64,000 nt of DNA. Source: Candidatus Accumulibacter sp. 66-26. Its GTDB lineage: Bacteria; Pseudomonadota; Gammaproteobacteria; Burkholderiales; Rhodocyclaceae. A model generated the notes under the pieces. It was not told the DNA's origin. It did not search any database and saw nothing but the letters and a program-made list of their open reading frames with translations. Every line of letters starts with the position of its first letter. The stretch's first letter is position 1. Positions 14,687 to 22,965 of this stretch are shown here, one piece after another. The stretch covers positions 162,490 to 226,489 of the forward strand of contig MKUH01000006.1 of the NCBI GenBank assembly GCA_001897745.1, written 5' to 3'. Both the position numbers and the translations under genes were made by a program.

Positions 14687-15532
14687 GTCGGCACGCGGCA
14701 CCCGCACTAGATAATGTTCATTATCGATTTCTGCCTCCACGCAGCGCACATGGCTGAAGTACGGGGAGTCAGCGAGAATTTGCCGGATGTCTTCCTTCCT
14801 TTGCGCAGACATTCGAGAGCCAAGTACAACTGAGGTTATCGCTTGAGCTGGAAATTCAAAGAGGTGCACCGCATGCGGCCCTCCACCAATAACTGTTGAT
14901 GCTGTATCAAGGGGTACGATCATTCGCCACTCGGCTTCATATTTCCAATCGGTTCCCTTGGTCATGAACGGCGCGAAGTCGTCAACATCCGCAAGCGTTA
15001 GCGATGGCCTCGTAGGGCTATATGAAACCTTTCGAAGGTGACGAAATTCATCTTCGGGATTCACCCGACGATCAAAGAATGGAGAGCGTTCGTCGAACTC
15101 GATTACAAACCCTCGATGAGAATCTGCATAGTGCGCCCACATAAGCAGGTTTTCGGCTGACTCCGACAAACACAAGATACCAATCAACTCTTCAAACTTG
15201 CGAGCCATAACTTCTTGCAGTTTCGGCATCAGCAGTTCAGCCATGCCCTGAATATTTCGCTTTGCCTCAGGAAGCTGACGGAGAAGGATTTCATGTAGCG
15301 CTTCCACAGAAATTAGCGCTCGAGCCTTCGGAGGGAGCTTCGCCAATTCTTCGCGCAAAAGCTCGGGGAGAACCCGAGTTATGTGGGCCTCCATATGTTC
15401 CGGTGATACCAGTTCCGCAAGATGTGGTTTCAGTTCAAACGGATCGTTCAATACCGCAGGCGATGAAAATCGGATGGACTGCCCCAGCAGAACATCTATT
15501 CGATCTGGATGTAGATACTTGAAGAGCGGCAT
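14681..15532 (-). CDS. Cassette gene: DUF2971 protein
   Basis: 283 residues, the usual DUF2971 length. The opening LFKYLHPDRIDVLLGQSIRFSSPAVLNDPFELKP and the central LCLSESAENLLMWAHYADSHRGFVIEFD are hallmark family segments, with DWKYEAEWRMIVPL and AITSVVLGSRMS later. Biochemical function unknown; members are scattered in accessory regions. Stop TAA comes from the attC R'' core. ATG 15530-15532. Second cassette from the integrase. Confidence 0.88.
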   Translation of the reverse strand: MPLFKYLHPDRIDVLLGQSIRFSSPAVLNDPFELKPHLAELVSPEHMEAHITRVLPELLREELAKLPPKARALISVEALHEILLRQLPEAKRNIQGMAELLMPKLQEVMARKFEELIGILCLSESAENLLMWAHYADSHRGFVIEFDERSPFFDRRVNPEDEFRHLRKVSYSPTRPSLTLADVDDFAPFMTKGTDWKYEAEWRMIVPLDTASTVIGGGPHAVHLFEFPAQAITSVVLGSRMSAQRKEDIRQILADSPYFSHVRCVEAEIDNEHYLVRVPRADG

Positions 15533-15540
15533 TCTCAGAC

Positions 15541-15612
15541 GGCTAACGTTGGACGTAACCGGACGGCAGAAAGCGCAGCTTTTTGACGGTCCGGTTGACG
15601 GACTTGTTATGC
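15541..15612 (-). other. attC site
   Basis: 72 bp. R' GTTAGCC (minus) at 15541-15547 and R'' GTTATGC (+) at 15606-15612. Stem AACCGGACGGCAGAAAGC / GCTTTTTGACGGTCCGGTT. The attC of the first cassette. Confidence 0.95.
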
Positions 15613-16212
15613 ATTGGTGAAGTCGAAGTACAAGATGTTTGACCAGTTTCCGAGCCCGAGGTGATAGATAGGTTTCATCAAATCATGCGCAGGGCTCGGA
15701 GGTTCTGGAGTACGGCCAAACAACTTTGAGAAGAAACCAACTGGTTTAGGTGGCACGACAGGGGGCGGCACCAAAGACTGCAACGCCTGTTCTACTTCAG
15801 GCTGGAGATTTTTTACTTCCTCGAGGAGCACTAGGTTCTGCTCAAGAAGCGGTGTGTCACCCATGTCGAAAATTTCGCCGCACTCCAAAACGAAGTATTG
15901 GTTTTGGTTCCCTGGCTTGTTCAAAAACTCGATGGCTTCGGCAATCAAGTCCTGAGCTTCGGGAAGATCTATTTGCGACAAGAACCCTTCAAGATTTTTC
16001 ACGCCAGAAGAGTAATCACCTATCAGAGCGATTTCCTCCGGGTTGTTCCAAATCGAAGAAAGGCAGGTTTTTGGGTTGCCGGAGAGAAGAAGCTTAAAAA
16101 TGATTGGTATATCGTAGTTCCACTCCGAAATGCCAATCAGCTTGCGACCGTTGGCCTTGGCGTTCGGCCCAGGAATGACGTTGGTTGAGTAGAGATAGCT
16201 ACGATTAGCCAC
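15607..16212 (-). CDS. First cassette gene: hypothetical protein
   Basis: 201 residues. GTG start at 16210-16212 with GGAG eight bases upstream; the TAA stop is supplied by the attC core. It begins MANRSYLYSTNVIPG and reads as a mostly helical cytoplasmic protein with a proline-rich linker (VPPPVVPPKPVGFFSKLFG) at about residues 148-170 and an acidic middle. MANRSYLY-type starts occur in a family of hypothetical proteins, but no activity is known to me. Being closest to attI it is the most recently inserted cassette and probably the best expressed. Confidence 0.75.
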   Translation of the reverse strand: MANRSYLYSTNVIPGPNAKANGRKLIGISEWNYDIPIIFKLLLSGNPKTCLSSIWNNPEEIALIGDYSSGVKNLEGFLSQIDLPEAQDLIAEAIEFLNKPGNQNQYFVLECGEIFDMGDTPLLEQNLVLLEEVKNLQPEVEQALQSLVPPPVVPPKPVGFFSKLFGRTPEPPSPAHDLMKPIYHLGLGNWSNILYFDFTNA

Positions 16213-16225
16213 AGTGATTACTCCG

Positions 16226-16290
16226 ATGCATAACGTGATGTCGACGACAAAACGGGAAGTAAACAGATTATTGGACTGACCAATAATCTG
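16226..16290 (-). other. attI recombination region
   Basis: The core GTTATGC (minus strand, 16228-16234) marks the junction of the first cassette, between the integrase gene and the first attC. The sequence upstream on the minus strand up to about 16290 occupies the position where attI integrase-binding sites lie. Exact right limit unknown. Confidence 0.7.
16264..16290. repeat. Perfect 27-bp inverted repeat beside attI
   Basis: Arms CAGATTATTGG (16264-16274) and CCAATAATCTG (16280-16290) are exact reverse complements around the 5-nt spacer ACTGA. It lies between the attI core and the integrase LexA box. It could be a dimeric regulator operator, an integrase-binding site of attI, or a hairpin at the start of the cassette transcript. 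Confidence 0.85.
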
Positions 16291-16308
16291 GTGTTTTTGG
16301 CTAAGTGA

Positions 16309-16324
16309 CTGTATATTAATACAG
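16309..16324. promoter_or_regulatory. LexA (SOS) box upstream of intI
   Basis: CTGTATATTAATACAG fits the LexA consensus CTGT-N8-ACAG exactly and is extended by one more complementary pair (A..T). It ends 23 bases before the integrase ATG, overlapping the expected promoter. LexA repression of integron integrases and their induction by the SOS response is established for other integrons. Confidence 0.85.
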
Positions 16325-16347
16325 TGGTTTGTCTGCAGGAGCTTGCC

Positions 16348-17349
16348 ATGTCCAATACCCTTTCTGCTACCGACGCCTCGCCGGATTCGCCGCGATTGCT
16401 TGATCGTGTGCGTGCGCGTTTACGTGTCAAGCACTATAGCATGCGTACTGAAACGGCATATTTGGGGTGGGTCAAGCGCTACATCTACTTTCACGGCAAG
16501 CGCCATCCGGCAGAAATGGGGCGGTCCGAGCTTGAGGCTTTTTTGTCTTCGCTCGCTGTCGAGCGCAACGTCAGTGCGGCGACGCAAAATCAGGCTTTAA
16601 GCGCATTGTTTTTCCTTTATCGGGAAGTCCTGGACATCGAATTGCCGTGGCTGGATAACGTGACGCGCGCCAAGAAGCCGGCCCGGCTGCCAACGGTGCT
16701 GACACGCGAGGAAACGGTTGCGCTGCTTGACGGAATCGATGAAGGCGAGATCAAGCTGATCGTTCGCCTTCTCTATGGCAGCGGCTTGCGTTTGCTTGAG
16801 GGCTTGCGGCTGCGCGTCAAGGACGTCGATCTGTCGCGTCGGGAGTTGATCGTGCGCGATGGCAAGGGCGGCAAGGATCGGGTCACCATGATCGCGACGC
16901 AATTGGTGGAGCCTTTGCGCTTGCGAATTGCCGGCCGCAAACAGTTGCACGATGAGGATTTGGCGGTTGGGCGCGGGGATGTGTGGTTGCCGGATGCTTT
17001 GGCGCTCAAATATCCGGCGGCATCGCGCGCTTTTGGCTGGCAGTATGTTTTCCCGGCGGCTGGCCATTCGCGCGATCCGCGCAGCGGCGCCATCCGTCGC
17101 CATCATGTCGACGAAAAGCGGGTTCAGCGCGCCGTCAAAGCGGCTGCAGCGCGTGCCGGTATCGTCAAGCCGGTTTCGCCGCACACTTTGCGGCATTCAT
17201 TCGCCACGCATCTGCTGGAGGCGGGCTACGACATCCGCACCGTGCAGGAACTGCTCGGTCATTCGGATGTTTCGACCACGATGATTTACACTCACGTCCT
17301 CAATCGCGGCGGTCGGGGCGTGGCGAGTCCGCTCGACCGGCTTGGCTAG
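16348..17349 (+). CDS. intI: Integron integrase (tyrosine recombinase)
   Basis: 333 residues from ATG 16348, chosen because GGAG (16337-16340) is correctly placed and a GTG at 16324 lies in the LexA box. N-terminal SAM-like domain [38 protein letters not shown]; the catalytic domain has R in [38 protein letters not shown] and the nucleophile Tyr in TMIYTH. The [17 protein letters not shown] segment is the extra integron-integrase-specific patch that positions extrahelical bases of single-stranded attC. All catalytic residues are present and the frame is intact, so the enzyme should be active. SOS-controlled by the LexA box. Confidence 0.96.
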   Translation: MSNTLSATDASPDSPRLLDRVRARLRVKHYSMRTETAYLGWVKRYIYFHGKRHPAEMGRSELEAFLSSLAVERNVSAATQNQALSALFFLYREVLDIELPWLDNVTRAKKPARLPTVLTREETVALLDGIDEGEIKLIVRLLYGSGLRLLEGLRLRVKDVDLSRRELIVRDGKGGKDRVTMIATQLVEPLRLRIAGRKQLHDEDLAVGRGDVWLPDALALKYPAASRAFGWQYVFPAAGHSRDPRSGAIRRHHVDEKRVQRAVKAAAARAGIVKPVSPHTLRHSFATHLLEAGYDIRTVQELLGHSDVSTTMIYTHVLNRGGRGVASPLDRLG

Positions 17350-17398
17350 CCGCAACTCAGGAACTAGGCGGGATTTCCCGCGCAGTGGAACATTCTCG

Positions 17399-18511
17399 AT
17401 GCCTCACCGAACACTCAGAGTCCCCGAGCGCGGCATGCTCGACGCCTACGAGGCGGTTCTCGCCGCGCGCGGTTTCACGGCCGACGCGGCGCAGCGCGCG
17501 GCGGCCGAGCGCCTGCAGCGCCTGTACTACGATCTCTTGTCCTTCAAGGTGTCGCGCGGCAGCGCGCTGCGCCGTCTCTTTTCGCCGCCGCAGCCGCCGC
17601 GCGGCGTGTTCTTCTGGGGCGGGGTGGGGCGCGGCAAGAGCTTCCTGATGGATTGCTTCTACGATTCGGTGCCTTACCGGCGCAAGCGGCGCATCCATTT
17701 CCACGCCTTCATGCACGGCATCCATCGCCAGCTCAACGAGTTGAAGGGCGAAAGCGATCCGCTGGCGAAAGTGGCCGAGCGCATTGCGCAGGAAGTCCGC
17801 CTGCTCTGTTTCGACGAGTTTCACGTCTCCGACATCGCCGACGCGATGATCCTCGGCCGCCTGCTCGAGGCGCTGTTCGAGCGCGGCGTGGTGTTCGTGA
17901 TGACGTCCAACTATCCGCCCGAGAATCTGTATCCGAACGGCCTGCAGCGCGAGAACTTCCTGCCGACCATCGCGCTGATCAAGCGCGAGATGGACGTGCT
18001 GGAGGTCGATGCCGGCGTCGATTACCGCCTGCGCACGCTAGAGCAGCTCGACATCTTCCACCACCCGGCGGACGCAGCCGCCGAACTGAAAATGGCCGAG
18101 TATTTCGTGGCGATGGCGGGCGGCGAGGGGAAGGCGGGCGGCAGCATCGAGGTGCTCGAACGCGAGATTCCGACGCAGCGCCAGGCAGACGGCGTGATCT
18201 GGTTCGACTTCGCTGCGCTGTGCGGCGGACCGCGTTCGCAGAACGACTATCTCGAACTGGCGCGCGGCTACCATACGGTGCTGCTCTCGGGCATTCCGAA
18301 AATGTCGGCGCGCATGTCGTCCGAGGCGCGCCGCTTCACCTGGCTGGTCGACATCTTCTACGACCACAAGGTCAAGCTGATCGCCACCGCCGCCTGCGAG
18401 CCGGACGAGCTTTACACCGAGGGCACGCAGGCCAGCGAGTTCTTCCGCACGGCGAGCCGGCTGACCGAGATGCGCACGCGCGAATACCTCGCCCTGCCGC
18501 ACCTCGGCTGA
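17399..18511 (+). CDS. zapE: ZapE/AFG1-type AAA ATPase
   Basis: 370 residues from ATG 17399. Walker A is FWGGVGRGKSFLMD (about residues 75-88), followed by RRIHFHAFMHGIHRQL and the Walker B LLCFDEFHVSDIADAMIL, then VFVMTSNYPPENLYPNGLQRENFLP, all strongly conserved in ZapE/YhcM. In gammaproteobacteria ZapE interacts with FtsZ at late constriction. It begins 50 bp after the integrase and marks the return of GC-rich core chromosome, so this junction is probably the integron's right edge. Confidence 0.92.
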   Translation: MPHRTLRVPERGMLDAYEAVLAARGFTADAAQRAAAERLQRLYYDLLSFKVSRGSALRRLFSPPQPPRGVFFWGGVGRGKSFLMDCFYDSVPYRRKRRIHFHAFMHGIHRQLNELKGESDPLAKVAERIAQEVRLLCFDEFHVSDIADAMILGRLLEALFERGVVFVMTSNYPPENLYPNGLQRENFLPTIALIKREMDVLEVDAGVDYRLRTLEQLDIFHHPADAAAELKMAEYFVAMAGGEGKAGGSIEVLEREIPTQRQADGVIWFDFAALCGGPRSQNDYLELARGYHTVLLSGIPKMSARMSSEARRFTWLVDIFYDHKVKLIATAACEPDELYTEGTQASEFFRTASRLTEMRTREYLALPHLG

Positions 18512-18584
18512 ACGCCGGCCGGGGCGCTTGAAGGGCGTCCCCGGCGCGGGCAAGATAGACCGTCGCCATCCCGGAAGCCGCGTC

Positions 18585-19436
18585 ATGCGCCACCTCCTGC
18601 CGCTCATTCTGTTCTGCCTCTGCGCGCCGGTCTTCGCCCAGCAGGAGATGGAGATCATTCCCTTGCGCCATCGCACCGTCGATCAGGTGCTGCCTGCGAT
18701 CAAGCCTTTCGTCGAGCCGGGCGGCACGCTATCCGGCATGAACAACCAGCTGATCCTGCGCGCCTCGCGCGCCAACCGAGAGCAGATCAAGGCGGCGCTG
18801 GCCGCCATCGACACGCCGCAGCGCCGCCTGTTGATCCGCGTCAGCCAGGAGCGCGCGGCGGAAAGCCGGCAGCAGGGCGTCGAGGTGAGCGGCCGCGTGG
18901 CGCTCGGCGAGCACGCGCGCATCGTCCAGCCGGACGGCCGCCTGCCGGGCGGCACCCGGATCGAGGTGCGGCGCGGCGAGACGCGCGTCGCCGCCGGCGC
19001 TTACGAGGCGCGCGGCGCGAGCGATCTGCGGGCGAGCCAGATGGTGCAGGTGATCGAGGGCGGGCGCGCCTTCATCCAGGTCGGCCAGTCGCTGCCGCTG
19101 GCGCTGCGCCAGATCGTCGTCGGGCCGAACGGGGCGGCGCTCGCCGAGAGCGTGGTCTATCGCGATATCGGGCAGGGCTTCTACGCCGTGCCGCAGATCG
19201 TCGGTGACCGCGTCACGCTGGAGATCAGCCCGCAGTTCGATACGCCGGGCGGCAGCTACGGGAGCGTGAATACGCAGCGGCTGGCGACCACCGTCTCGGG
19301 GCGGCTCGGCGAGTGGATCGAACTGGGCGGCAGCGCGCAGAGCACGGCGAGCCGCGAGCAGGGAAATTTCGGGGCGGGCGGCGGCGAGCGGCGCGATACG
19401 CGCAGCGTGTGGCTGCTCGTCGAGGAGTTGCCCTAG
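18585..19436 (+). CDS. Secretin-domain protein (short, no pilus operon)
   Basis: 283 residues from ATG 18585, with a signal peptide MRHLLPLILFCLCAPVFA. The mature start EMEIIPLRHRTVDQVLPAIKPFVEPGGTLSGMNNQLILRASRANREQIKAALAAIDTPQRRLLI is a secretin N1-type domain (NolW-like). The C-terminal half ends in a beta-rich region (VTLEISPQFDTP..QRLATTVSGRLGEWIELGG) like a shortened secretin-type barrel. Full secretins are over 400 residues and have several N domains, so this protein is too short for a normal pore. No type II secretion or pilus genes adjoin it. Role unknown. Confidence 0.75.
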   Translation: MRHLLPLILFCLCAPVFAQQEMEIIPLRHRTVDQVLPAIKPFVEPGGTLSGMNNQLILRASRANREQIKAALAAIDTPQRRLLIRVSQERAAESRQQGVEVSGRVALGEHARIVQPDGRLPGGTRIEVRRGETRVAAGAYEARGASDLRASQMVQVIEGGRAFIQVGQSLPLALRQIVVGPNGAALAESVVYRDIGQGFYAVPQIVGDRVTLEISPQFDTPGGSYGSVNTQRLATTVSGRLGEWIELGGSAQSTASREQGNFGAGGGERRDTRSVWLLVEELP

Positions 19437-19460
19437 AAAACTGCCGCGCCGACGGCCGAC

Positions 19461-20360
19461 CTAGAAGATGTCGATGTCCTGACAGAAGTGGTTGGGGCCG
19501 GCTTCGCGCGCGTGGACGAGCAGCGATTCGGCGCGCTCTATGAGCGCGGCGGCGTTCTCGCCGGCGTACTCGGTGACGCCGCCGCTGATCGTGATGCCCC
19601 GTTTCGCGTTCTCCCGGTCGTCGGCCTCGATGCGCGACCGCGCCCGCTCCAGGCCGATGATGCCGTCGTGCATGCGCACGTTGGGCAGCAGCACGAGGAC
19701 TTCCGAGCGGCTCTTGCGCGCGACGATGTCGATCTCGCGCAGGCATTTGCGGACCTGCCGGGCGATATCGTCGAGAGCGGCGTCGGTGGCCGGCGTGCCG
19801 AGGCGCTGCTCGGTCTGCGCCAGCTTGTCCATTTCGATCACGGCGAGGGTGAAGGGCGTGCCGTAGCGGCGCGCCCGGTGGATTTCCTCTTCCAGCAGAT
19901 GCAGCGCGTAGGGGTAGGTGTAGGCGCCGGTCGCGTCTTCGCGGATCGACAGCGCCTGCACGGTGCTCTCCAGCTGCTTGCGCTTGCTGACGTCGACCAG
20001 CGTGAGCATGACGCGGTGCAGCGCGCCGTCGTCGGCGAACACCGGCAGCGCGTCGGCCCGCAGCCAGCGCTGGACGTTCTCGCCGTCGCTGACGCCGAGA
20101 ACGCGGCCGCGTACCGCCTGTCCCGTGGCGAGCGCCTGGGCGGCCGGAAGCGCCTCGGCGGCGAGCGCCAGACCCTCTTCGTCTACCCAGCGCGGCGTCG
20201 CAACGCCGCCGAGCAATGCGTCGGCCTGCGCGTTGCGCAGGACCATCGTGCCGTCGGGCGCGCGCAGCAGGAAACCGATGCCGACGTAGTCCATCAGGTC
20301 GGCGTAGCGCTTCAGTTCGGCGTCGTCGGCTTGGAAGCGTTGCGTATGCGGTAGCGGCAT
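19461..20360 (-). CDS. PAS protein with degenerate GGDEF domain
   Basis: About 299 residues from ATG 20358-20360; in-frame starts at 20363 and 20375 are equally possible. A PAS-like domain (MDYVGIGFLLRAPDGTMVLRNAQADALLG) leads into a GGDEF-fold domain with DATGAYTYPYALHLLEEEIHRARRYGTPFTLAVIEMD. The active-site loop, normally (A/R)xGGDEF, reads ARKSRSEVLVLLP, so both glycines and the catalytic Glu/Asp pattern are gone. Cyclic-di-GMP synthesis is therefore unlikely; a binding or regulatory role is possible. It converges on the secretin-like gene. Confidence 0.82.
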   Translation of the reverse strand: MPLPHTQRFQADDAELKRYADLMDYVGIGFLLRAPDGTMVLRNAQADALLGGVATPRWVDEEGLALAAEALPAAQALATGQAVRGRVLGVSDGENVQRWLRADALPVFADDGALHRVMLTLVDVSKRKQLESTVQALSIREDATGAYTYPYALHLLEEEIHRARRYGTPFTLAVIEMDKLAQTEQRLGTPATDAALDDIARQVRKCLREIDIVARKSRSEVLVLLPNVRMHDGIIGLERARSRIEADDRENAKRGITISGGVTEYAGENAAALIERAESLLVHAREAGPNHFCQDIDIF

Positions 20361-20475
20361 CATGGGTATGACCAAAGTTATAGGCGCGAATCTTAGCTCA
20401 AATCGTCATCGGCGAAGCTGCGTTCGGCGGCCCGTGGCGCTGTCCGCACGGGCCGCCGCCTTGTCCGGGCGCGCG

Positions 20476-21747
20476 TTACGCCGCGGCCAGGGCCTGATCC
20501 AGGTCGGCCAGCAGATCGTCGATATGCTCGATGCCGATCGACAGGCGGATCATGTCTTCCGAAACGCCGGCCTTGACCATCTCGTCCGGGCCGAGCTGAC
20601 GGTGCGTGGTCGTCGCCGGGTGGCAGGCGAGCGACTTGGCATCGCCGATGTTCACGAGACGGGTGAACAGCTTGAGCGCGTCCTGGAAGCGGCCGCCGGC
20701 TTCGATGCCGCCCTTGACGCCGAAGGTGAGGATGCCGGAGGCCTTGCCGTCCATGTACTTCTGCACCAGCGCGTGGTCCTTGTGCTCGGGCAGGCCGGCG
20801 TAATTGACCCACGACACCTTGGCGTGCCCCTTGAGGAATTCGGCGACCTTCTGCGAGTTCTCGCAGATGCGGTCCATGCGCAGCGGCAGCGTTTCGAGGC
20901 CCTGCAGGATCAGGAAGGCGTTGAACGGAGAGATCGCGGCGCCCATGTTGCGCAGCGGCACGACGCGCGCGCGGCCGATGTAGGCGGCCGGGCCGAGGGC
21001 TTCGGTGTAGACGACGCCGTGGTAGGAAACGTCCGGCTCGTTGAGGCGCTTGAACTTTTGCTTGTGCTCGGCCCAGGGGAACTTGCCGCTATCGACGATG
21101 ATGCCGCCGATCGAGTTGCCGTGGCCGCCGATGTACTTGGTCAGCGCATGCACGACGATGTCGGCGCCGTGCTCGAAGGGGCGGCACAGGTAGGGCGAGG
21201 GGACGGTGTTGTCGACGATCAGCGGCACGCCGTGCTTGTGCGCGATTTCGGCCAGCGCTTCGAAGTCGGTGACGTTGCCGAGCGGGTTGCCGACCGATTC
21301 GCAGAAGATGGCCTTGGTCTTGCCGTCGATCAGCTTCTCGAAGGCCGCCGGGTCGCGGTAGTCGGCGAAGCGCACCTCGATGCCGTACTGCGGCAGGGTG
21401 TGCGCGAAGAGGTTGTAGGTGCCGCCGTAGAGCGTCGCGGCCGAGACGATGTTGTCGCCGGCTTCAGCGATCGTCTGGATGGCGTAGGTGATGGCGGCCA
21501 TGCCGGAAGCCAGCGCGAGGCCGGCGATGCCGCCTTCCATCGCGGCGACGCGCTTTTCGAGCACGTCCGTCGTCGGGTTCATGATGCGCGTGTAGATGTT
21601 GCCCGGCACCTTGAGGTCGAACAGGTCGGCGCCGTGCTGCGTGCTGTCGAACGAGTACGAGGTCGTCTGGTAGATCGGCACGGCGACCGCCTTGGTCGTC
21701 TCTTCGGGGCTGTAGCCGGCGTGCACGGCGAGGGTTTCCAGTTTCAT
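20476..21747 (-). CDS. metY: O-acetylhomoserine sulfhydrylase (MetY-type)
   Basis: 423 residues from ATG 21745-21747, preceded by GGGAG. PLP-dependent Cys/Met metabolism enzyme: [11 protein letters not shown] at the start, then [45 protein letters not shown], and [16 protein letters not shown] containing the PLP-binding lysine. The length and the GIHxx-like tail ([13 protein letters not shown]) fit O-acetylhomoserine aminocarboxypropyltransferase, which makes homocysteine from O-acetylhomoserine and sulfide. It is a single-gene unit; a glycine-zipper gene with its terminator lies upstream. Confidence 0.93.
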   Translation of the reverse strand: MKLETLAVHAGYSPEETTKAVAVPIYQTTSYSFDSTQHGADLFDLKVPGNIYTRIMNPTTDVLEKRVAAMEGGIAGLALASGMAAITYAIQTIAEAGDNIVSAATLYGGTYNLFAHTLPQYGIEVRFADYRDPAAFEKLIDGKTKAIFCESVGNPLGNVTDFEALAEIAHKHGVPLIVDNTVPSPYLCRPFEHGADIVVHALTKYIGGHGNSIGGIIVDSGKFPWAEHKQKFKRLNEPDVSYHGVVYTEALGPAAYIGRARVVPLRNMGAAISPFNAFLILQGLETLPLRMDRICENSQKVAEFLKGHAKVSWVNYAGLPEHKDHALVQKYMDGKASGILTFGVKGGIEAGGRFQDALKLFTRLVNIGDAKSLACHPATTTHRQLGPDEMVKAGVSEDMIRLSIGIEHIDDLLADLDQALAAA

Positions 21748-21849
21748 GCGCTCTCCCATTTTTGGTGTCAGGTGTGAAGCGCGAATCTTAGCACTTCGCG
21801 CCGGGGCGGCCGGCAGGATAAGAACATCAGAAGATAGCGTTGGATACGC

Positions 21850-21878
21850 AAAAAAAACGGCGCCCGCGAGGGGCGCCG
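21850..21878 (-). terminator. Rho-independent terminator of the glycine-zipper gene
   Basis: On the minus strand, CGGCGCCC (8 bp) pairs with GGGCGCCG across a 5-nt loop and is followed at once by eight T residues. It lies about 100 bp past the stop of the glycine-zipper gene. Confidence 0.92.
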
Positions 21879-21982
21879 AAGAGGGTGGAAGACTGAAGCG
21901 GGGGCGGCGGAGCGTCGGGCGGTTCCGGCAGGCGGAGCCGGAAAGGCCGGCGATGCCCGGTAGGCCGCCCGGCGGGGAGCGT

Positions 21983-22789
21983 TCAGAGGCGGCTCAGGCG
22001 CTCGTTGTCGAGGCGGACGCGGTCGCCGTTCTGCCATTGCGGCGGGTTCGTCTCGGTGACGGTGCGGCGGCTGCCGTCGTCGAGGCGGACGGTGATCTGG
22101 TACTGGTGCGTGCTGCGCACGTTCTTCTCGACTTGGTGACCGGCGAAGGCGCCGCCCAGCGCGCCGACGACCGTGGCGACGTCGCGGCCGCGGCCGTTGC
22201 CGACCTGATGCCCGAGCACGCCGCCGAGCACGCCGCCGGCGATCGCGCCGAGCGGGCTGCCCTGGCCCTCCTGGGCGATTTCGCGCACGCTTTCGACGGT
22301 GCCGCATTCGCGGCAGAGCGGCGGCGCGCTGCGGCCGTTTTCCGCATAGATACCGCTGTCGTTGATCGGCGCGTTGCCCGCGTCGGCCGCTGCCGGCGTC
22401 GCGCCGCGGCCGCCGTAGTCGGCGCGCGGCGGGGGCGGCGGCATGGTCGTCGATGCGGTCCTGGCGACCGCTGCGGGATGGGCGGCGGCGCGGCGGGCCG
22501 GACGCGTTTCGGCGGCCGACGCCGGCACGCTCGTCTCGCTCCTGGTGCTCGGCGCGGCGGGTTTTTCGGGCGCGGCGGCGGGTGCTGCGGTGGGCGGATT
22601 GGCGCCGGCGTCGGCCGGGGTTCCGGCCAGCTGCGCGACGGGCGCGACCGGGGTCGCCGGCGCGGCGCCGCCGGCGGGGAGCCAGCCGAACAGCGCGGCG
22701 AGGCCGGCCAGGCTGAGGGCCGTCACCGCCGTGGCGGCGATCAGGATCATCGGATGAGTGGTGTTGGCGCGCGGGGTCTGGATTTCCAT
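21983..22789 (-). CDS. Glycine-zipper (2TM) envelope protein
   Basis: 268 residues. An N-terminal hydrophobic helix ([22 protein letters not shown]) is followed by a long alanine/proline-rich linker to about residue 130, then [63 protein letters not shown], a textbook glycine-zipper two-helix domain. The end ([29 protein letters not shown]) is the usual SH3-like beta tail. Such proteins are periplasmic or outer-membrane-associated with uncertain roles in envelope integrity. One strong terminator follows. Confidence 0.9.
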   Translation of the reverse strand: MEIQTPRANTTHPMILIAATAVTALSLAGLAALFGWLPAGGAAPATPVAPVAQLAGTPADAGANPPTAAPAAAPEKPAAPSTRSETSVPASAAETRPARRAAAHPAAVARTASTTMPPPPPRADYGGRGATPAAADAGNAPINDSGIYAENGRSAPPLCRECGTVESVREIAQEGQGSPLGAIAGGVLGGVLGHQVGNGRGRDVATVVGALGGAFAGHQVEKNVRSTHQYQITVRLDDGSRRTVTETNPPQWQNGDRVRLDNERLSRL

Positions 22790-22965
22790 GTTCGGCTCAC
22801 TGTGCTCGCTATGGGTGGGTGATGCCGATTAAACGCGCGATGCGGGCGTTCGGGGGACGCGCGCAACAAAAGCTTACAACTCGTTACCGACGGCAAGCGG
22901 GCAGAGCGGAGGAAGGCGGGGCGAATGCCTGCGGGATATCGTCGGCAGTTGCCGACTGCCGCCGA

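Larger units (their letters stand above)
5169..17349. mobile_element. Chromosomal integron (integrase, attI, cassette array)
   Basis: All the defining parts are present: a tyrosine integrase gene transcribed rightward, an attI region at its 5' side, and a leftward array of single-gene, promoterless-looking cassettes, each ending in an imperfect palindrome bounded by RYYYAAC and GTTRRRY cores. Every cassette gene runs on the minus strand. Sixteen attC sites from 7240 to 15612 are usable or nearly so; three more to 5169 are eroded. No transposon, Tn402 or sul/qac module is present, and cargo is not drug-resistance genes, so it is a sedentary chromosomal integron. The left limit is approximate. 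Confidence 0.92.

Noticed and set aside
16213-16330. Cassette promoter Pc
   Set aside because: No pair of -35 and -10 boxes at normal spacing could be recognised on the minus strand; it must exist, but I cannot place it.
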